Of a stretch of 64,000 nucleotides of DNA, positions 12,166-22,100 are shown one piece after another; position 1 is the first letter of the stretch, and each line of letters begins with the position of its first letter. The stretch lies in contig CM060080.1 of NCBI GenBank assembly GCA_030533445.1, forward strand, positions 19,359,377-19,423,376, in the 5' to 3' direction. The DNA comes from Cyprinodon diabolis (lineage: Eukaryota > Chordata > Actinopteri > Cyprinodontiformes > Cyprinodontidae). The translations under genes were made by a program, and so were the position numbers. The notes below the pieces were generated by a model that was not told the DNA's origin, searched no databases, and worked only from the letters and a program-made list of their open reading frames with translations.

Positions 12166-13746
12166 AGACAGCACAAAGAAAAATTATTTTATATAAACTA
12201 TAAGGTTTTCTGTAAAACCAGCATTCTGGTTATTTTTAAGCTTCAGACTTTAAGATAATACACAATACAGGTAATAAATCTAATGGTTTGTTTTTTTAAG
12301 ATTACTTATGCTGGAATAACAAGGAAGAATCCAGCTACTATAGGCACTTTTCTGTTAAAAAAAAAAAAAAGCAGATGTGGCTTTTAGACGAAAAGCTACA
12401 GGCTTCGGTCTCAATTAAATCCACTTTTATAAAACCATCTCTCTCTTTTTTATCTAAAGAAATAGAAAAACAATTATTTATTTATTTAATATTTATTTAG
12501 TTTTATTTAATGTTTATGGATTTATAAAGGACACTTGTTTATTCCTAAATATTACAATATTAGGTGGCTTTTTTTCACAATGACGTGATATCAAATTGAA
12601 GCAATTTCTTATAGCCTACATAATTTTATTTCTTATAGTCTGTTAACTTTTGTCAACTGAATATACTTTTGAGCAAACTGTGATTCAGCTCACAGGAAGG
12701 GAAGCTTCCTCTTAGGCTCCTATGTTGAACTGATAATAAACCCAGTGCAGCAGCATCATCCACATAGCCCTGATACAAAGCTGAAAGAAACTCCCTCTTC
12801 CTGCTAATCAGCTTCTTTCTTCAAGAGTTTTGTGACAAATTCCTGGACCACTAGCAGGGGGGATGGGAACTCAAGGCACAGGTTAATGATTACAGCAAAG
12901 GATTTTTCCTCTCTCTATGTGGTTCAATAAAGTACTTTAAATAGTGTTTTGTTGAGAAATGAGAGCCAACATAGTGCAGTCTTGATGCTTTGCTGTAAGG
13001 GGACAATTTGAAAAGCGGACCGTCAGGTTGCCAGGCAACAGGAGGCATGTTTGTGCGCAGAGAGCGGCTGCTTGATGGGTGAAACAGGTCTTTCAAGTCA
13101 ACTGGGATAATGAAGGCTGGGAAAACAACAGATGGACAGCCGCGGAAAAAGTTTCCAAATGAATCCTCGGTCAGAAAAAAATCTTGGTGGTTGATAACTG
13201 TGCAGGAAACTGTTTTTTAGGGGTGATGGAGGGACTGCATAACTCTTTATTCACTAGTTCAGCTGTAATTGCTGAAACCATCTTACTGTGGTCTTTTGCT
13301 GCCACCTGGTGAAAGAAAAGATACAACGATATGATACTTCAGGTTTCCACTTAACTAATAAAGACTAACACCCAATCAAGACCTTACAATTTTTCCTATG
13401 TGAAGGAAAATCTTGTAAAGTCACTCTATAATCTATCTTAAATCTGCAGAGTACATTCTTCAGTGTTCTGTAAGAAGACACTCATCATGCTTGTTCTTTG
13501 CAAAGTGTTGTGATGAAATCTACCTCAAGTCAAATACCATTTAAACAAAGGATATGATCATAAACATTGTAATGAAGGTCTTTATTAGCCTACTTACATT
13601 TACTCAGAAATACTGATTAGCTTAAATGGCAAAGTTTCACTTAGAGAATTGTTAGGATAATTATCCTTGAAGATGTGTGAGTTTATTACACCCTGGTGTG
13701 TAATAAGTGTATGAGTGTGTGCGTGAATAGGTGAATGACTGAATGT
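12166..13746. other. Intergenic, no gene recognised
   Basis: No repeat boundary, ORF or RNA gene is recognised. A short GTGTGAG-like stretch lies near 13690..13740, just before the next retroelement. Confidence 0.5.
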
Positions 13747-13751
13747 AGTGT

Positions 13752-14538
13752 TGTTATGATTGGTTTTAGTTCAAACCCACATGCAGAACACAACGGAGGC
13801 TGGGTAAAAGTTTAACAGAGTTTAATAAATATTGTAGACACAAAGACATGAACAGGATCAGGAACTGGTCCGGGTTGGGTTCACTGAAGTCTGCAGAGAT
13901 GGATAGTTTGATTAGCTGGGCAGACGGATGATCAATGAGTCCTTTAAGATTATTCTGAGTCTACCTTGACGGAGTCCAGGCTTCTCTTGTGAGAGAGGGA
14001 ACCCTTGGGTCCAGAGACTGTTGGTTCAGCAGAGTACACAAGCAGCTGCAGCGTCTAGCTTCTGACTTTGAATGGCAGACCTTGATCAGAGTTTCCAGCT
14101 CTTCACAGAGAGCAGCAGGGGATATCCAAATAGGAATCTTCAGGTTTGGCTCACCAGGGCTGGGAGGCAGGTTAAGCTCACCCAGAGCTCCAGGCTGGAG
14201 ATAGGTTTCATGTGAGCAAAGACAGAGGAGGGTTAGAATCAGTCTTCTCACTTAGAGTCAACTTAGATTCTTTCAGGTAACAGAGGCTCAGGTTACTAAC
14301 CAAACTAAGGTCAACACTGCGGCGTCGAAGGAAGGTCTGGCAGCTGCTTATGTAGGGAAGGTTGCTGATGAGCAGACGAGCTCCAGGTGTGCTGGAGGGC
14401 TCCAGCCCAGGAGACCCACAGCGCACTCTGCTGGTGGTACATCCCCAGATCCCAACAGTAACCCAGTCCCTAAAAGAAAACAAAAAGCAGAATTGGATCC
14501 TCGGCGCCCTCTGGTGGGCAATCCTCAGGATCCCAACA
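13752..14538 (-). repeat. 3' LTR of gag-only Gypsy element
   Basis: Begins TGTTATGATTGG and ends GATCCCAACA on the + strand. Relative to the 5' LTR it has lost seven bases near 14431 (CTGGTGGTACATCC here, CTGGTGGAAGGTGGTACATC there). It has the same predicted initiator sequence as the other LTRs. Confidence 0.92.
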
Positions 14539-14555
14539 GAGCCCCCCCCCTCAAG
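14539..14555 (-). other. Polypurine tract
   Basis: On the element strand this reads CTTGAGGGGGGGGGCTC and abuts the 3' LTR at 14538. That is the expected position and composition for the plus-strand primer of an LTR retrotransposon. Confidence 0.8.
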
Positions 14556-14675
14556 GGCGGATTCCAGACGCCCTCAGAACAGTCCATAAAAAAACAAAAA
14601 AAAACCCACCCAGGGCGGGCGGAGGGGGCACTAGGGCAAGGAGGGCCAGAAACAAAAAAAATAGAGTCCAAAAAT

Positions 14676-15815
14676 CTAAAAACAACCCACCCAGGGTGGG
14701 CGGAGGGGGGACCAGGCCAGGAGGGCAAAAAACAAAAAACTGAGTCCAGAACAAAAAACGATCCACAAACGGTGGATGAAAGCAAAAGAAATCCCAGACG
14801 ATTTCTTAGGCAGAGTCTCAGGTGGACGGCCGTGGGGCAGAAGGCGAGGCTGACGCTCCGGAGGCCTATCGCGGGGCTGGAGACGAAGCAGCGTCTTAGG
14901 AGGACCACCGCGGGGCTGGAGACGAAGCAGCGTCTTAGGGGGACCACCGCCGGGCCGGAAGCATGGCAGAGGTTCTGGAGGCCGGCCGAGGGTCCGGCAA
15001 CGGAGCAGAGTCTTAGATGGCCGGCTGCGGGGTCGGAGGCGAAACTGACGCTCTGGGGGTCTGCCGTGGGGCCGAAGGTGAAGCTGACGCTCTGGGAGCC
15101 GGCCGCGGGACCGGAGGCGAAACTGACGCTCTGGGGTTCTGCCGCGGGGCCGGTGGCGAAGCTGACGATCAAGAGGTCGACCGCGGGGCCGGAGGCGAAG
15201 CAGCTTCTCAGGAGGATGACGCCCCAATTTCAGTAGGTAGCCCCATGGGGTACCCCGTCCCCTCTTCAACGGCTCTGGAACAGGCTCAGAGGTGACCGCA
15301 GACTGCGGTTCTGGAACAGGCTCTGAGGAGACCACCGACTGCGGCTCCTGGACTGGAACAGGCTCTGAGGAGACCGCCGACTGCGGCTCCTGGACTGGAA
15401 CAGGCTCTGAGGAGACCGCCGACTGCGGCTCCTGGACTGGAACAAAGGAGTCCGCTGATTGCGGCTCCGGGTCAGGAACAGAGGAGCCCGCCGATTGCAG
15501 CTCCGGGTCAGGAACAGAGGAGACCACCGACTGTGGTTCAGGAACAGGCTCAGAGGAGACCGCCACCTGCGGCTCCTGGACAGGAACAGAGGAGCCCGCC
15601 GCCTGCCGCTCCACCTTAGGAACAGGGGAGCCTGCCGATTGCGGCTCCACCTCAGGAACAGGGGAGCCCGCCGATTGCGGCTCAACCTCAGGAACAGGGG
15701 AGCCCGCTGATTGCGGCTCCACCTCAGGAACAGGGGAGACCACCGACTGTGGCTCCCAATCAAGAACTGAGGAGACCACCGACTGTGGCTCCCCATCAGG
15801 AACTGAGGAGACCAC
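14676..15815 (-). CDS. Repeat-rich accessory ORF of gag-only Gypsy element
   Basis: An open frame of 379 codons that I do not recognise as any retroviral or host domain. The N-terminal half is made of 12- to 14-residue units (PVPEVEPQSAGS; SSEPVPVQEPQSAV), the C-terminal half of roughly 15-residue basic units (LRPRGRPPERQFR and variants). At DNA level these are 36- to 42-bp and about 45-bp minisatellites. All unit lengths are multiples of three, so the frame stays open through copy changes. It begins 20 bases before the end of the gag ORF, in a different frame, so translation by frameshift or reinitiation is conceivable but unproven. It could instead be non-coding filler whose repeats merely lack stops, because the opposite strand is also largely open. 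It sits where pol would be in an autonomous element. Confidence 0.5.
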   Translation of the reverse strand: MVSSVPDGEPQSVVSSVLDWEPQSVVSPVPEVEPQSAGSPVPEVEPQSAGSPVPEVEPQSAGSPVPKVERQAAGSSVPVQEPQVAVSSEPVPEPQSVVSSVPDPELQSAGSSVPDPEPQSADSFVPVQEPQSAVSSEPVPVQEPQSAVSSEPVPVQEPQSVVSSEPVPEPQSAVTSEPVPEPLKRGRGTPWGYLLKLGRHPPEKLLRLRPRGRPLDRQLRHRPRGRTPERQFRLRSRGRLPERQLHLRPHGRPPERQFRLRPRSRPSKTLLRCRTLGRPPEPLPCFRPGGGPPKTLLRLQPRGGPPKTLLRLQPRDRPPERQPRLLPHGRPPETLPKKSSGISFAFIHRLWIVFCSGLSFLFFALLAWSPLRPPWVGCF

Positions 15816-15835
15816 CGACTGTGGTAGTGGACTGA
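15290..15835. repeat. 36-42 bp minisatellite inside Gypsy element
   Basis: Tandem units of the form GACTGCGGCTCC, spacer, GGAACAGGCTCTGAGGAGAC (42 bp), grading into GATTGCGGCTCCACCTCAGG AACAGGGGAGCC units (36 bp). More than a dozen units are visible. It forms the 5' half of the accessory ORF. Confidence 0.85.
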
Positions 15836-16509
15836 ACAGGGCTGTACTGGACTGGACTTGACTGAACTGGACTGGACTGGACTAAGCTGGGTTGAACTGG
15901 TTTCCTAGACCTGGGTTTGAGTCTGTGTTCATGGTATAAGGCTGTGTGAATGAGCTCTTCCAGGGTTGCAGATTTATCTAAAGTGGCTAGTTTGTTCCCA
16001 ATTTCTTTATTTAATGCCTTTATGTAGATGGATTTAAGCATGGCATCACTCCAACCGGAAGCGGCGGCTCTAACCTGGAAGTCTTCTGAAAAATGTTCGA
16101 CGGATCTATTACCTTGTTTAATGTTAGACAAACCATGAGACTCGACAGATTTACTGGAAAAGACAAGAGTGAATTCGTTAAGAAACTCTTCTAATGTACA
16201 GGTGATAGCTGATTCAGAAGGAAAACGGCCTTCTTTCCATTCACAGGCTTTACCAGATAAAAGTGAGAGAATAAAAACTATTTTTTTCTCATCGTCAGGG
16301 AAACTGGACGGATTTAGTTCAAAAAACAATTTGCACTGCCAAAGAAAACTTTTACATTCACTAGATTCGCCAGAAAATAGTGAAGGACGGAAATCAGGAA
16401 ATGACGGAGCAGATTCTGACCTTAGAAGCGGATCTGAAACCGGAAGTGGCGGGCGGAATTCCGGAAGTGACAAAACGGGCCCCAGAACCGGAAGTTGAAC
16501 TGGCGCCAT
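15796..16509 (-). CDS. Gag-like protein of sushi-type Gypsy element
   Basis: 237 codons. The central region (LFSGESSECKSFLWQCKLFF, later KACEWKEGRF, FQVRAAASGW and SATLEELIHTAL) matches block by block the gag of the element at 44839..45621 and is the retrotransposon gag fold also found in sushi-derived host genes. The C-terminus runs into a short repeat of VQSSPVQ units. There is no CCHC zinc knuckle, unlike the longer copy. The first ATG of the element, at the LTR edge, is followed within eight codons by a stop, so this internal ATG is the plausible start. Confidence 0.8.
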   Translation of the reverse strand: MAPVQLPVLGPVLSLPEFRPPLPVSDPLLRSESAPSFPDFRPSLFSGESSECKSFLWQCKLFFELNPSSFPDDEKKIVFILSLLSGKACEWKEGRFPSESAITCTLEEFLNEFTLVFSSKSVESHGLSNIKQGNRSVEHFSEDFQVRAAASGWSDAMLKSIYIKALNKEIGNKLATLDKSATLEELIHTALYHEHRLKPRSRKPVQPSLVQSSPVQSSPVQYSPVQSTTTVGGLLSS

Positions 16510-16664
16510 CTTGTGATTCCCACGAAGCCTGTGGGATCTTGAAACGTGTGTTTACTTTAAATCAAAATGGGATTTTAACTCACGGAGGGTTTGTGTCTGT
16601 CCTTGGATCAGGTGGCTTGTTCTTAAAGCTTCCTCCGGAGGTGATCTGCTGGGTCTTGTTAATG

Positions 16665-16675
16665 GCCGCAGTGTT
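16665..16675 (-). other. Predicted self-primed primer-binding site
   Basis: One base inside the 5' LTR edge (16677), the element strand reads AACACTGCGGC. This is exactly complementary to GCCGCAGTGTT inside the LTR (17238..17248). No tRNA-type TGG primer-binding site is seen. Compare Tf1/sushi self-priming. Confidence 0.7.
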
Positions 16676-16676
16676 C

Positions 16677-17470
16677 TGTCATGATTGGTTTTAGTTCAAA
16701 CCCACATGCAGAACACAACGGAGGCTGGGTAAAAGTTTAACAAAGTTTAATAAATATTGTAGACACAAAGACATGAACAGGATCAGGAACTGGTCCGGGT
16801 TGGGTTCACTGAAGTCTGCAGAGATGGATAGTTTGATTAGCTGGGCAGACGGATGATCAATGAGTCCTTTAAGATTATTCTGAGTCTACCTTGACGGAGT
16901 CCAGGCTTCTCTTGTGAGAGAGGGAACCGTTGGGTCTAGAGACTGTTGGTTCAGCAGAGTACACAAGCAGCTGCAGCGTCTAGCTTCTGACTTTGAATGG
17001 CAGACCTTGATCAGAGTTTCCAGCTCTTCACAGAGAGCAGCAGGGGATATCCAAATAGGAATCTTCAGGTTTGGCTCACCAGGGCTGGGAGGCAGGTTAA
17101 GCTCACCCAGAGCTTCAGGCTGGAGATAGGTTTCATGTGAGCAAAGACAGAGGAGGGTTAGAATCAGTCTTCTCACTTAGAGTCAACTTAGATTCTTTCA
17201 GGTAACAGAGGCTCAGGTTACTAACCAAACTAAGGTCAACACTGCGGCGTCGAAGGAAGGTCTGGCAGCTGCTTATGTAGGGAAGGTTCCTGATGAGCAG
17301 ACGAGCTCCAGGTGTGCTGGAGGGCTCCAGCCCAGGAGACCCACAGCGCACTCTGCTGGTGGAAGGTGGTACATCCCCAGATCCCAACAGTAACCCAGTC
17401 CCTAAAAGAAAACAAAAAGCAGAAGAGGATCCTCGGCGTCCTCTGGTGGGCAATCCTCAGGATCCCAACA
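16677..17470 (-). repeat. 5' LTR of gag-only Gypsy element
   Basis: 794 bp, TGTCATGATTGG...GATCCCAACA on the + strand. On the element strand a TACATAAG box at about 17270..17278 lies roughly 30 bases before GCCGCAGTGTT (17248 to 17238), the likely transcription start. Confidence 0.92.
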
Positions 17471-17475
17471 AGTGT

Positions 17476-18662
17476 CTCCTCATCTGCTAACGTGTATGAT
17501 GTAAAATAAGATGATGTGGCAGACTGGAGATGTATAAAATGACTTTTTAACTGTTAATCGGGCCACTTCCTAACAGGTGAGCCCAGAGGTGAGAAGCTGC
17601 AAACACAGAGCCTATCTTTAACAGACTGAAGTGATTTGCTTTTCTGGTTTATTATTATTTGTTAAGCTAAATATTTCAATGATTTGCCCCTTTATTGATG
17701 ATTGTTAGTGCAAATATATCTGTGTTCCCTGTTTAATGGTAGGTCTGTTATTTGCAGGGAGAGTAGTAGCCTTTAAGGCTTGTGGTGTGAAAAAAGAGCT
17801 ATACAGTCCAGTTAAATAAATGGAGATCAATGGATTTTACTTAGCTGGTACTTTATTTACTTTGCAAAGTAAATAGGAACAAGACATTAACATTCACTGC
17901 ATGATGGTCTGCCTGTTCTGTCTTAGACAGAGGCGTTCCCTTGCTTAAAAGGCAGAGTCAAAACAATTACAGACACTTTGGTTAAACAGTAACCTGTTAT
18001 GAATAGACCTTGAGAAAGTATCTGGTTTTGTTAAGGGAAAAAGTATGTCTTGTCTATAACCACCCCGCACTCAAACATTTTGTGGCCTTGCAGGTGAAAC
18101 AGACTGAGTTAAAGACATTTTTAGAGAGTAAAAAGCATACATCAATATATGAAAGACTAGATTAATAGAAATCTAAATTTTTCTGACCACGGTTTCGCCC
18201 ATTTGATTGAAGGAAATTATACTTGTGTAATAGATAATTTAAAAAGGAAAATTTGTCAATATATATTAAGAAAAAAACTAAAATTGTGAATATATGTAAA
18301 GAAAACTAAAAACTAAAAAACAAAAATTGTGAATAAGTATTAATAAAGAGAATAAAAAATTCATACCTACAATCAAGCTAGTGGACAATGTTAATAAATC
18401 ATTATGAAACAATAAATGATTATAAAACAATAAAACTTAAAGAATAAAACTCAGTAATTGCAAATCATCATAAAATCAACCATGGTTAGAATGAACATTA
18501 CTTGAGTGATTTAACTTGTCAAACAAGAAATTATTTCTGATATTTAATTCTTTTTAGATTAAATGTTTTTCCAGTGTCATCAATTAGCCTATTAAGAGTT
18601 GTTGCAATTGAGACCTCATCTGATCTGATGAACGGGATTGTTAATGTAATAATAATTATGAT
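17476..18662. other. Intergenic, AT-rich, no gene seen
   Basis: AT-rich sequence with A-rich tracts at 18230..18440. No ORF or repeat boundary is recognised. Confidence 0.5.
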
Positions 18663-18862
18663 TGAATTTTATTGATCTCACACCGGAGAAATTCACCTCT
18701 GCATTTAACCCATCCCCTTGGGAAGCAGTGGGCTGCCATTGTGCGGCGCCCGGGGACCAGTGTGGGGGTTAAGGGTCTTGCTGAGTGGCAATCCCTTGGA
18801 GTAGGGCTTGAATTCAGAAACTCTGGGTTCCAAGTGCAATCCCCTAACCACTAGGTCGCCAT
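18663..18862 (-). repeat. tRNA-derived SINE candidate
   Basis: On the minus strand the element begins near 18862 with GGCGACCTAGTGGTTAGGGG, which resembles an RNA polymerase III A box, followed by a degenerate B-box-like GAATTCAAGCCC. It continues into a body with GGGCGCCGCACAATGGCAGC and ends in an AATAAAATTCAATCA tail. The layout (tRNA-like head, LINE-like tail) is that of a SINE. The B box is mutated, so it is probably transcriptionally dead. Confidence 0.6.
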
Positions 18863-19210
18863 TCCACCAATGTAAATAAACACCTGGTAGGTCTCCACCT
18901 TCTCTCTGCCTCAAGACTCCTGCTGAGGCAGAGAGTCTGCTAAGGGCCACTCTAACGCGTGGTGTCACAAGCTTTATGGGGCCAGTGCTACAAAGAGAAG
19001 TTAAGGATGACTAAAAAAAGAGAAAGAAAGTATTACCTAGAGCTTGGACTTCATGATGAAGCAGGGTGATAGGCTGACTATGGGGCCATGGTAGCCAGTA
19101 AGAATGAACATTACATTGGGAAACTTGCAGATTTGGTAAAAACAATCATCCTGACTCAAACAGCAATGTACGGAAGCCTATTGCGTTCACCAAAGAAAAG
19201 AAAAGTAAGA
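18863..19210. other. Intergenic, nothing recognised
   Basis: No ORF, repeat or RNA signature is seen in these 350 bases. Confidence 0.5.
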
Positions 19211-19561
19211 CCACTTATCTCATAATTACGAGATCAGTATCTCGTAATTATGAGATTTTCCTCTCATAGTTACGAGATAGGAGTCAGAGTGGGCTTTTTC
19301 GCCTTAGCAATTCTAAGGACTTACTGCGCAATGTTAAAAGAGCAAAACTATTTACATCCACATTGAGGAAACTCAGTATTTCCCGGTGTCACATACCTTA
19401 AAGGAAATAAAAGCATATTAAATCCGACAACCCAATCATTGTTCACGTTTCATGTAGCGTAGCTTAGCATTGACTGTCCTTCCTGATATCCTAAGTATGA
19501 CATATTATGACATATTATCTCATAATTATGACATCTTATTTCGTAATTAGGAAATAAGTGG
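19211..19561. mobile_element. MITE candidate with ATCTCATAATTACGAGAT hairpins
   Basis: The left end CCACTTATCTCATAATTACG and the reverse complement of the right end (CCACTTATTTCCTAATTACG) are imperfect inverted repeats. Inside the left end is a perfect 18-bp stem (19217..19234 with 19239..19256, loop CAGT), and related units recur near 19520. There is no coding capacity. The target duplication is unclear, so the superfamily is not assigned. Confidence 0.55.
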
Positions 19562-19891
19562 TAAATCCCAGTAGGCCCCAGGTTGTAGGAGACTGACCAG
19601 AGAAATGTGCTTAACAACTGTAATGTTTTGTCTTCTATTCTTAAGAATTAAAGCACTCATTTACTTTTTGTGCTGCCAGCTTCTCTTGAGCTGCAAGCCT
19701 ACTTTTTTTATTCGTCTGTGGCGACATGAACACTTGTTTTTACATATACAACTGTAAGTCATGAACACTCTGAGGGTTACAATGCCCCCTGATGGATGGG
19801 TCACATTACCCCAGCTAGCCCAGTTACATTAAAAGGCTGGAAGGGGGAGCGACAAGAGGTTGTTGCCACCACATTGAATAAATGAACCATA
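19562..19891. other. Intergenic, nothing recognised
   Basis: No feature can be supported between the MITE candidate and the Tc1-like element. Confidence 0.5.
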
Positions 19892-19893
19892 TA

Positions 19894-21141
19894 CACTATA
19901 TTGCCAAAAGTATTTGCTCACCCATCCAAATTATTGGAATCAGGTGTTCCAATCACTTCCATGGCCACAGGTGTATAAATTCAAGCACCTAGGCATGCAG
20001 ACTGTTTTTACAAACATTTGTGAAAGAATGGGTCGCTCTCAGGAGCTCAGTGAATTCCAGCGTGGAACTGTGATAGGATGCCACCTGTGCAACAAATCCA
20101 GTCGTGAAATTTCCTCGCTCCTAAATATTCCACAGTCAACTGTCAGCTGTATTATAAGAAAATGGAAGTGTTTGGGAACGACAGCAACTCAGCCACGAAG
20201 TGGTAGGCCACGTAAACTGACGGAGCGGGGTCAGCGGATGCTGAAGCGCATAGTGCGAAGAGGTCGCCAACTTTCTGCAGAGTCAATCACTACAGACCTC
20301 CAAACTTCATGTGGCCTTCAGATTAGCTCAAGAACAGTGCGCAGAGAGCTTCATGGAATGGGTTTCCATGGTCGAGCAGCTGCATCCAAGCCATACATAA
20401 CCAAGTGCAATGCAAAGCGTCGGATGCGGTGGTGTAAAGCACGCCGCCACTGGACTCTAGAGCAGTGGAGACGCGTTCTCTGGAGTGACGAATCGCGCTT
20501 CTCCATCTGGCAATCTGATGGACGGGTCTGGGTTTGGCGGTTGCCAGGAGAACGGTACTTGTCTGACTGCATTGTGCCAAGTGTAAAGTTTGGTGGAGGG
20601 GGGATTATGGTGTGGGGTTGTTTTTCAGGAGCTGGGCTTGGCCCCTTAGTTCCAGTGAAAGGAACTCTGAATGCTTCAGCATACCAAGACATTTTGGACA
20701 ATTCCATGCTCCCAACTTTGTGGGAACAGTTTGGAGCTGGCCCCTTCCTCTTCCAACATGACTGTGCACCAGTGCACAAAGCAAGGTCCATAAAGACATG
20801 GATGACAGAGTCTGGTGTGGATGAACTTGACTGGCCTGCACAGAGTCCTGACCTCAACCCGATAGAACACCTTTGGGATGAATTAGAGCGGAGACTGAGA
20901 GCCAGGCCTTCTCGTCCAACATCAGTGTGCGACCTCACAAATGCGCTTCTGGAAGAATGGTCAAAAATTCCCATAAACACACTCCTAAACCTTGTGGACA
21001 GCCTTCCCAGAAGAGTTGAAGCTGTTCTAGCTGCAAAGGGTGGACCGACGTCATATTGAACCCTATGGATTAGGAACGGGATGTCACTTAAGCTCATATG
21101 TGAGTCAAGGCAGGTGAGCAAATACTTTTGGCAATATAGTG
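19894..21141 (+). mobile_element. Tc1-like transposon, apparently intact
   Basis: Inverted termini begin CACTATATTGCC at 19894 and end GGCAATATAGTG at 21141. They are perfectly complementary for about 29 bases and flanked by TA dinucleotides (19892..19893, 21142..21143), the Tc1/mariner target duplication. The 1248-bp body carries one uninterrupted transposase ORF. Perfect terminal repeats plus an open ORF indicate a recent insertion. Confidence 0.93.
20028..21059 (+). CDS. Tc1-like DD34E transposase
   Basis: 343 residues, the usual length for the family. The start was set at 20028 ([10 protein letters not shown]); the open frame extends further upstream to 19914 but those codons lie in the terminal region. 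The N-terminus has a paired-like helix-turn-helix ([11 protein letters not shown] through [10 protein letters not shown]) and an AT-hook-like GRPRKLT. The catalytic residues are visible: Asp in [10 protein letters not shown], Asp in FQHDCAPVH and Glu in [14 protein letters not shown]. The [11 protein letters not shown] block is intact. It cuts and pastes its own element at TA sites. No frameshift or stop is present, so it may encode active protein, which cannot be shown from sequence alone. Confidence 0.93.
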   Translation: MGRSQELSEFQRGTVIGCHLCNKSSREISSLLNIPQSTVSCIIRKWKCLGTTATQPRSGRPRKLTERGQRMLKRIVRRGRQLSAESITTDLQTSCGLQISSRTVRRELHGMGFHGRAAASKPYITKCNAKRRMRWCKARRHWTLEQWRRVLWSDESRFSIWQSDGRVWVWRLPGERYLSDCIVPSVKFGGGGIMVWGCFSGAGLGPLVPVKGTLNASAYQDILDNSMLPTLWEQFGAGPFLFQHDCAPVHKARSIKTWMTESGVDELDWPAQSPDLNPIEHLWDELERRLRARPSRPTSVCDLTNALLEEWSKIPINTLLNLVDSLPRRVEAVLAAKGGPTSY

Positions 21142-21143
21142 TA

Positions 21144-22095
21144 TCTGACAAACATTGTTTAAAAAAGGTAACAACACATACTGTATATAAATATCATTTA
21201 CATTATTTGAGAAATAACAGTTCCAAGTAAAGTTCACTTGATTGAACATCTGATGTCCAATATCAGATCACCAATATTCCATCCAGCTAATTGGTCAATA
21301 TCTGAGCCGATATCTGATCCAGGTGTCTAATCCTCATTGCAGAAGAAGGGGGAGGGGACTTAATTCAAATATGCCCATGAAACAAACAGGGAAGGAAAAT
21401 TTAGTCAGCGAGGAACATGTGATCAACTGTGATCAGCCTCAAGTAGGATCAGCACTCAAACACCCAGCAATCATCCACACAAGGAAATTAACTCATGCAT
21501 TCAGTCATATGAAACACCCAACGGGTTAAGCAAATTGAGAACACATTACACCTTCCTCTAACAAGTTCTCAGTGTTTTCAATAAAAGGGACGTTTTTTTA
21601 CATTTCGCTGCTCCCTTTAGTCGGGAGATCAATTGCAGCAGTCTGTGGCAGGTCTAGACCCCCTCTGGTATTCCACATCACATCAGAGGATATAGGGGGG
21701 AAAAAGCACCAGTGGTGATGGCAGCAGCTCTGGTAGTGGAAAACAGTGATGCGGAAGCCGTTCAAAGACACAGAATGGAAGGTGTATCAGGCTTTTATCA
21801 TGGGGAATCTCATCTGCTTAAAGTGGTGGGTTGGTGATAGCCACCATTTTAAGATTTGCTGTTTTAAGATATTACCCATTAAAATAGTTAAAGTATAGCT
21901 TAAACCAGACATGTTGACAGTAAAATAAATCTGAGACAAGGAATTTTGGAACGTTATGTGAAGATGGTGGAGTCAGTAATATGACTAACAGATGGCGAAA
22001 AAGGCAGCACAACTGGACGAAATCTTCATTGGAGGACAGATGGGGTACAAAACAGTCCTTTCTGAGAGAACTAATTTTAAATACAAAAATAAATC
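21144..22095. other. Intergenic, nothing recognised
   Basis: Short ORFs only. No repeat boundary is identified until the solo LTR. Confidence 0.5.
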
Positions 22096-22100
22096 ATTTC

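Larger units (their letters stand above)
13752..17470 (-). mobile_element. Non-autonomous Ty3/Gypsy element, gag only, two LTRs
   Basis: A complete 3.7-kb insertion: LTRs at 13752..14538 and 16677..17470, flanked by the duplicated target AGTGT (13747..13751 and 17471..17475). Element sense is the minus strand. Its internal 2.1 kb holds a gag-like ORF (15796..16509), a repeat-rich second ORF (14676..15815) and a polypurine tract next to the 3' LTR. There is no trace of protease, RT, RNase H or integrase, so mobilisation must have been in trans, presumably by an autonomous relative such as the type at 38353..46322. By eye the two LTRs differ at only about ten positions plus one 7-base indel, so the insertion is fairly recent. 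Confidence 0.93.

Noticed and set aside
14676..15815. Direct repeats resembling a CRISPR array
   Set aside because: The units are adjacent without unique spacers, in a eukaryotic retroelement. They are minisatellites.
15292..15861. 189-codon + strand ORF of CGS/GTEE repeats
   Set aside because: Antisense of the minisatellite in the Gypsy element. It is open only because the units lack stops and are multiples of three. The + ORF at 14493..15236 is rejected for the same reason.
16665..16675. tRNA primer-binding site downstream of the Gypsy LTR
   Set aside because: No TGG-initial tRNA complement is present at the LTR edge. The 11-base match to the LTR itself explains the site better.
18672..18968. 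Short ORFs on both strands
   Set aside because: They overlap the SINE candidate and show no protein signature.
20351..21151. 266-codon minus-strand ORF
   Set aside because: Antisense to the intact Tc1 transposase, with no domain of its own.
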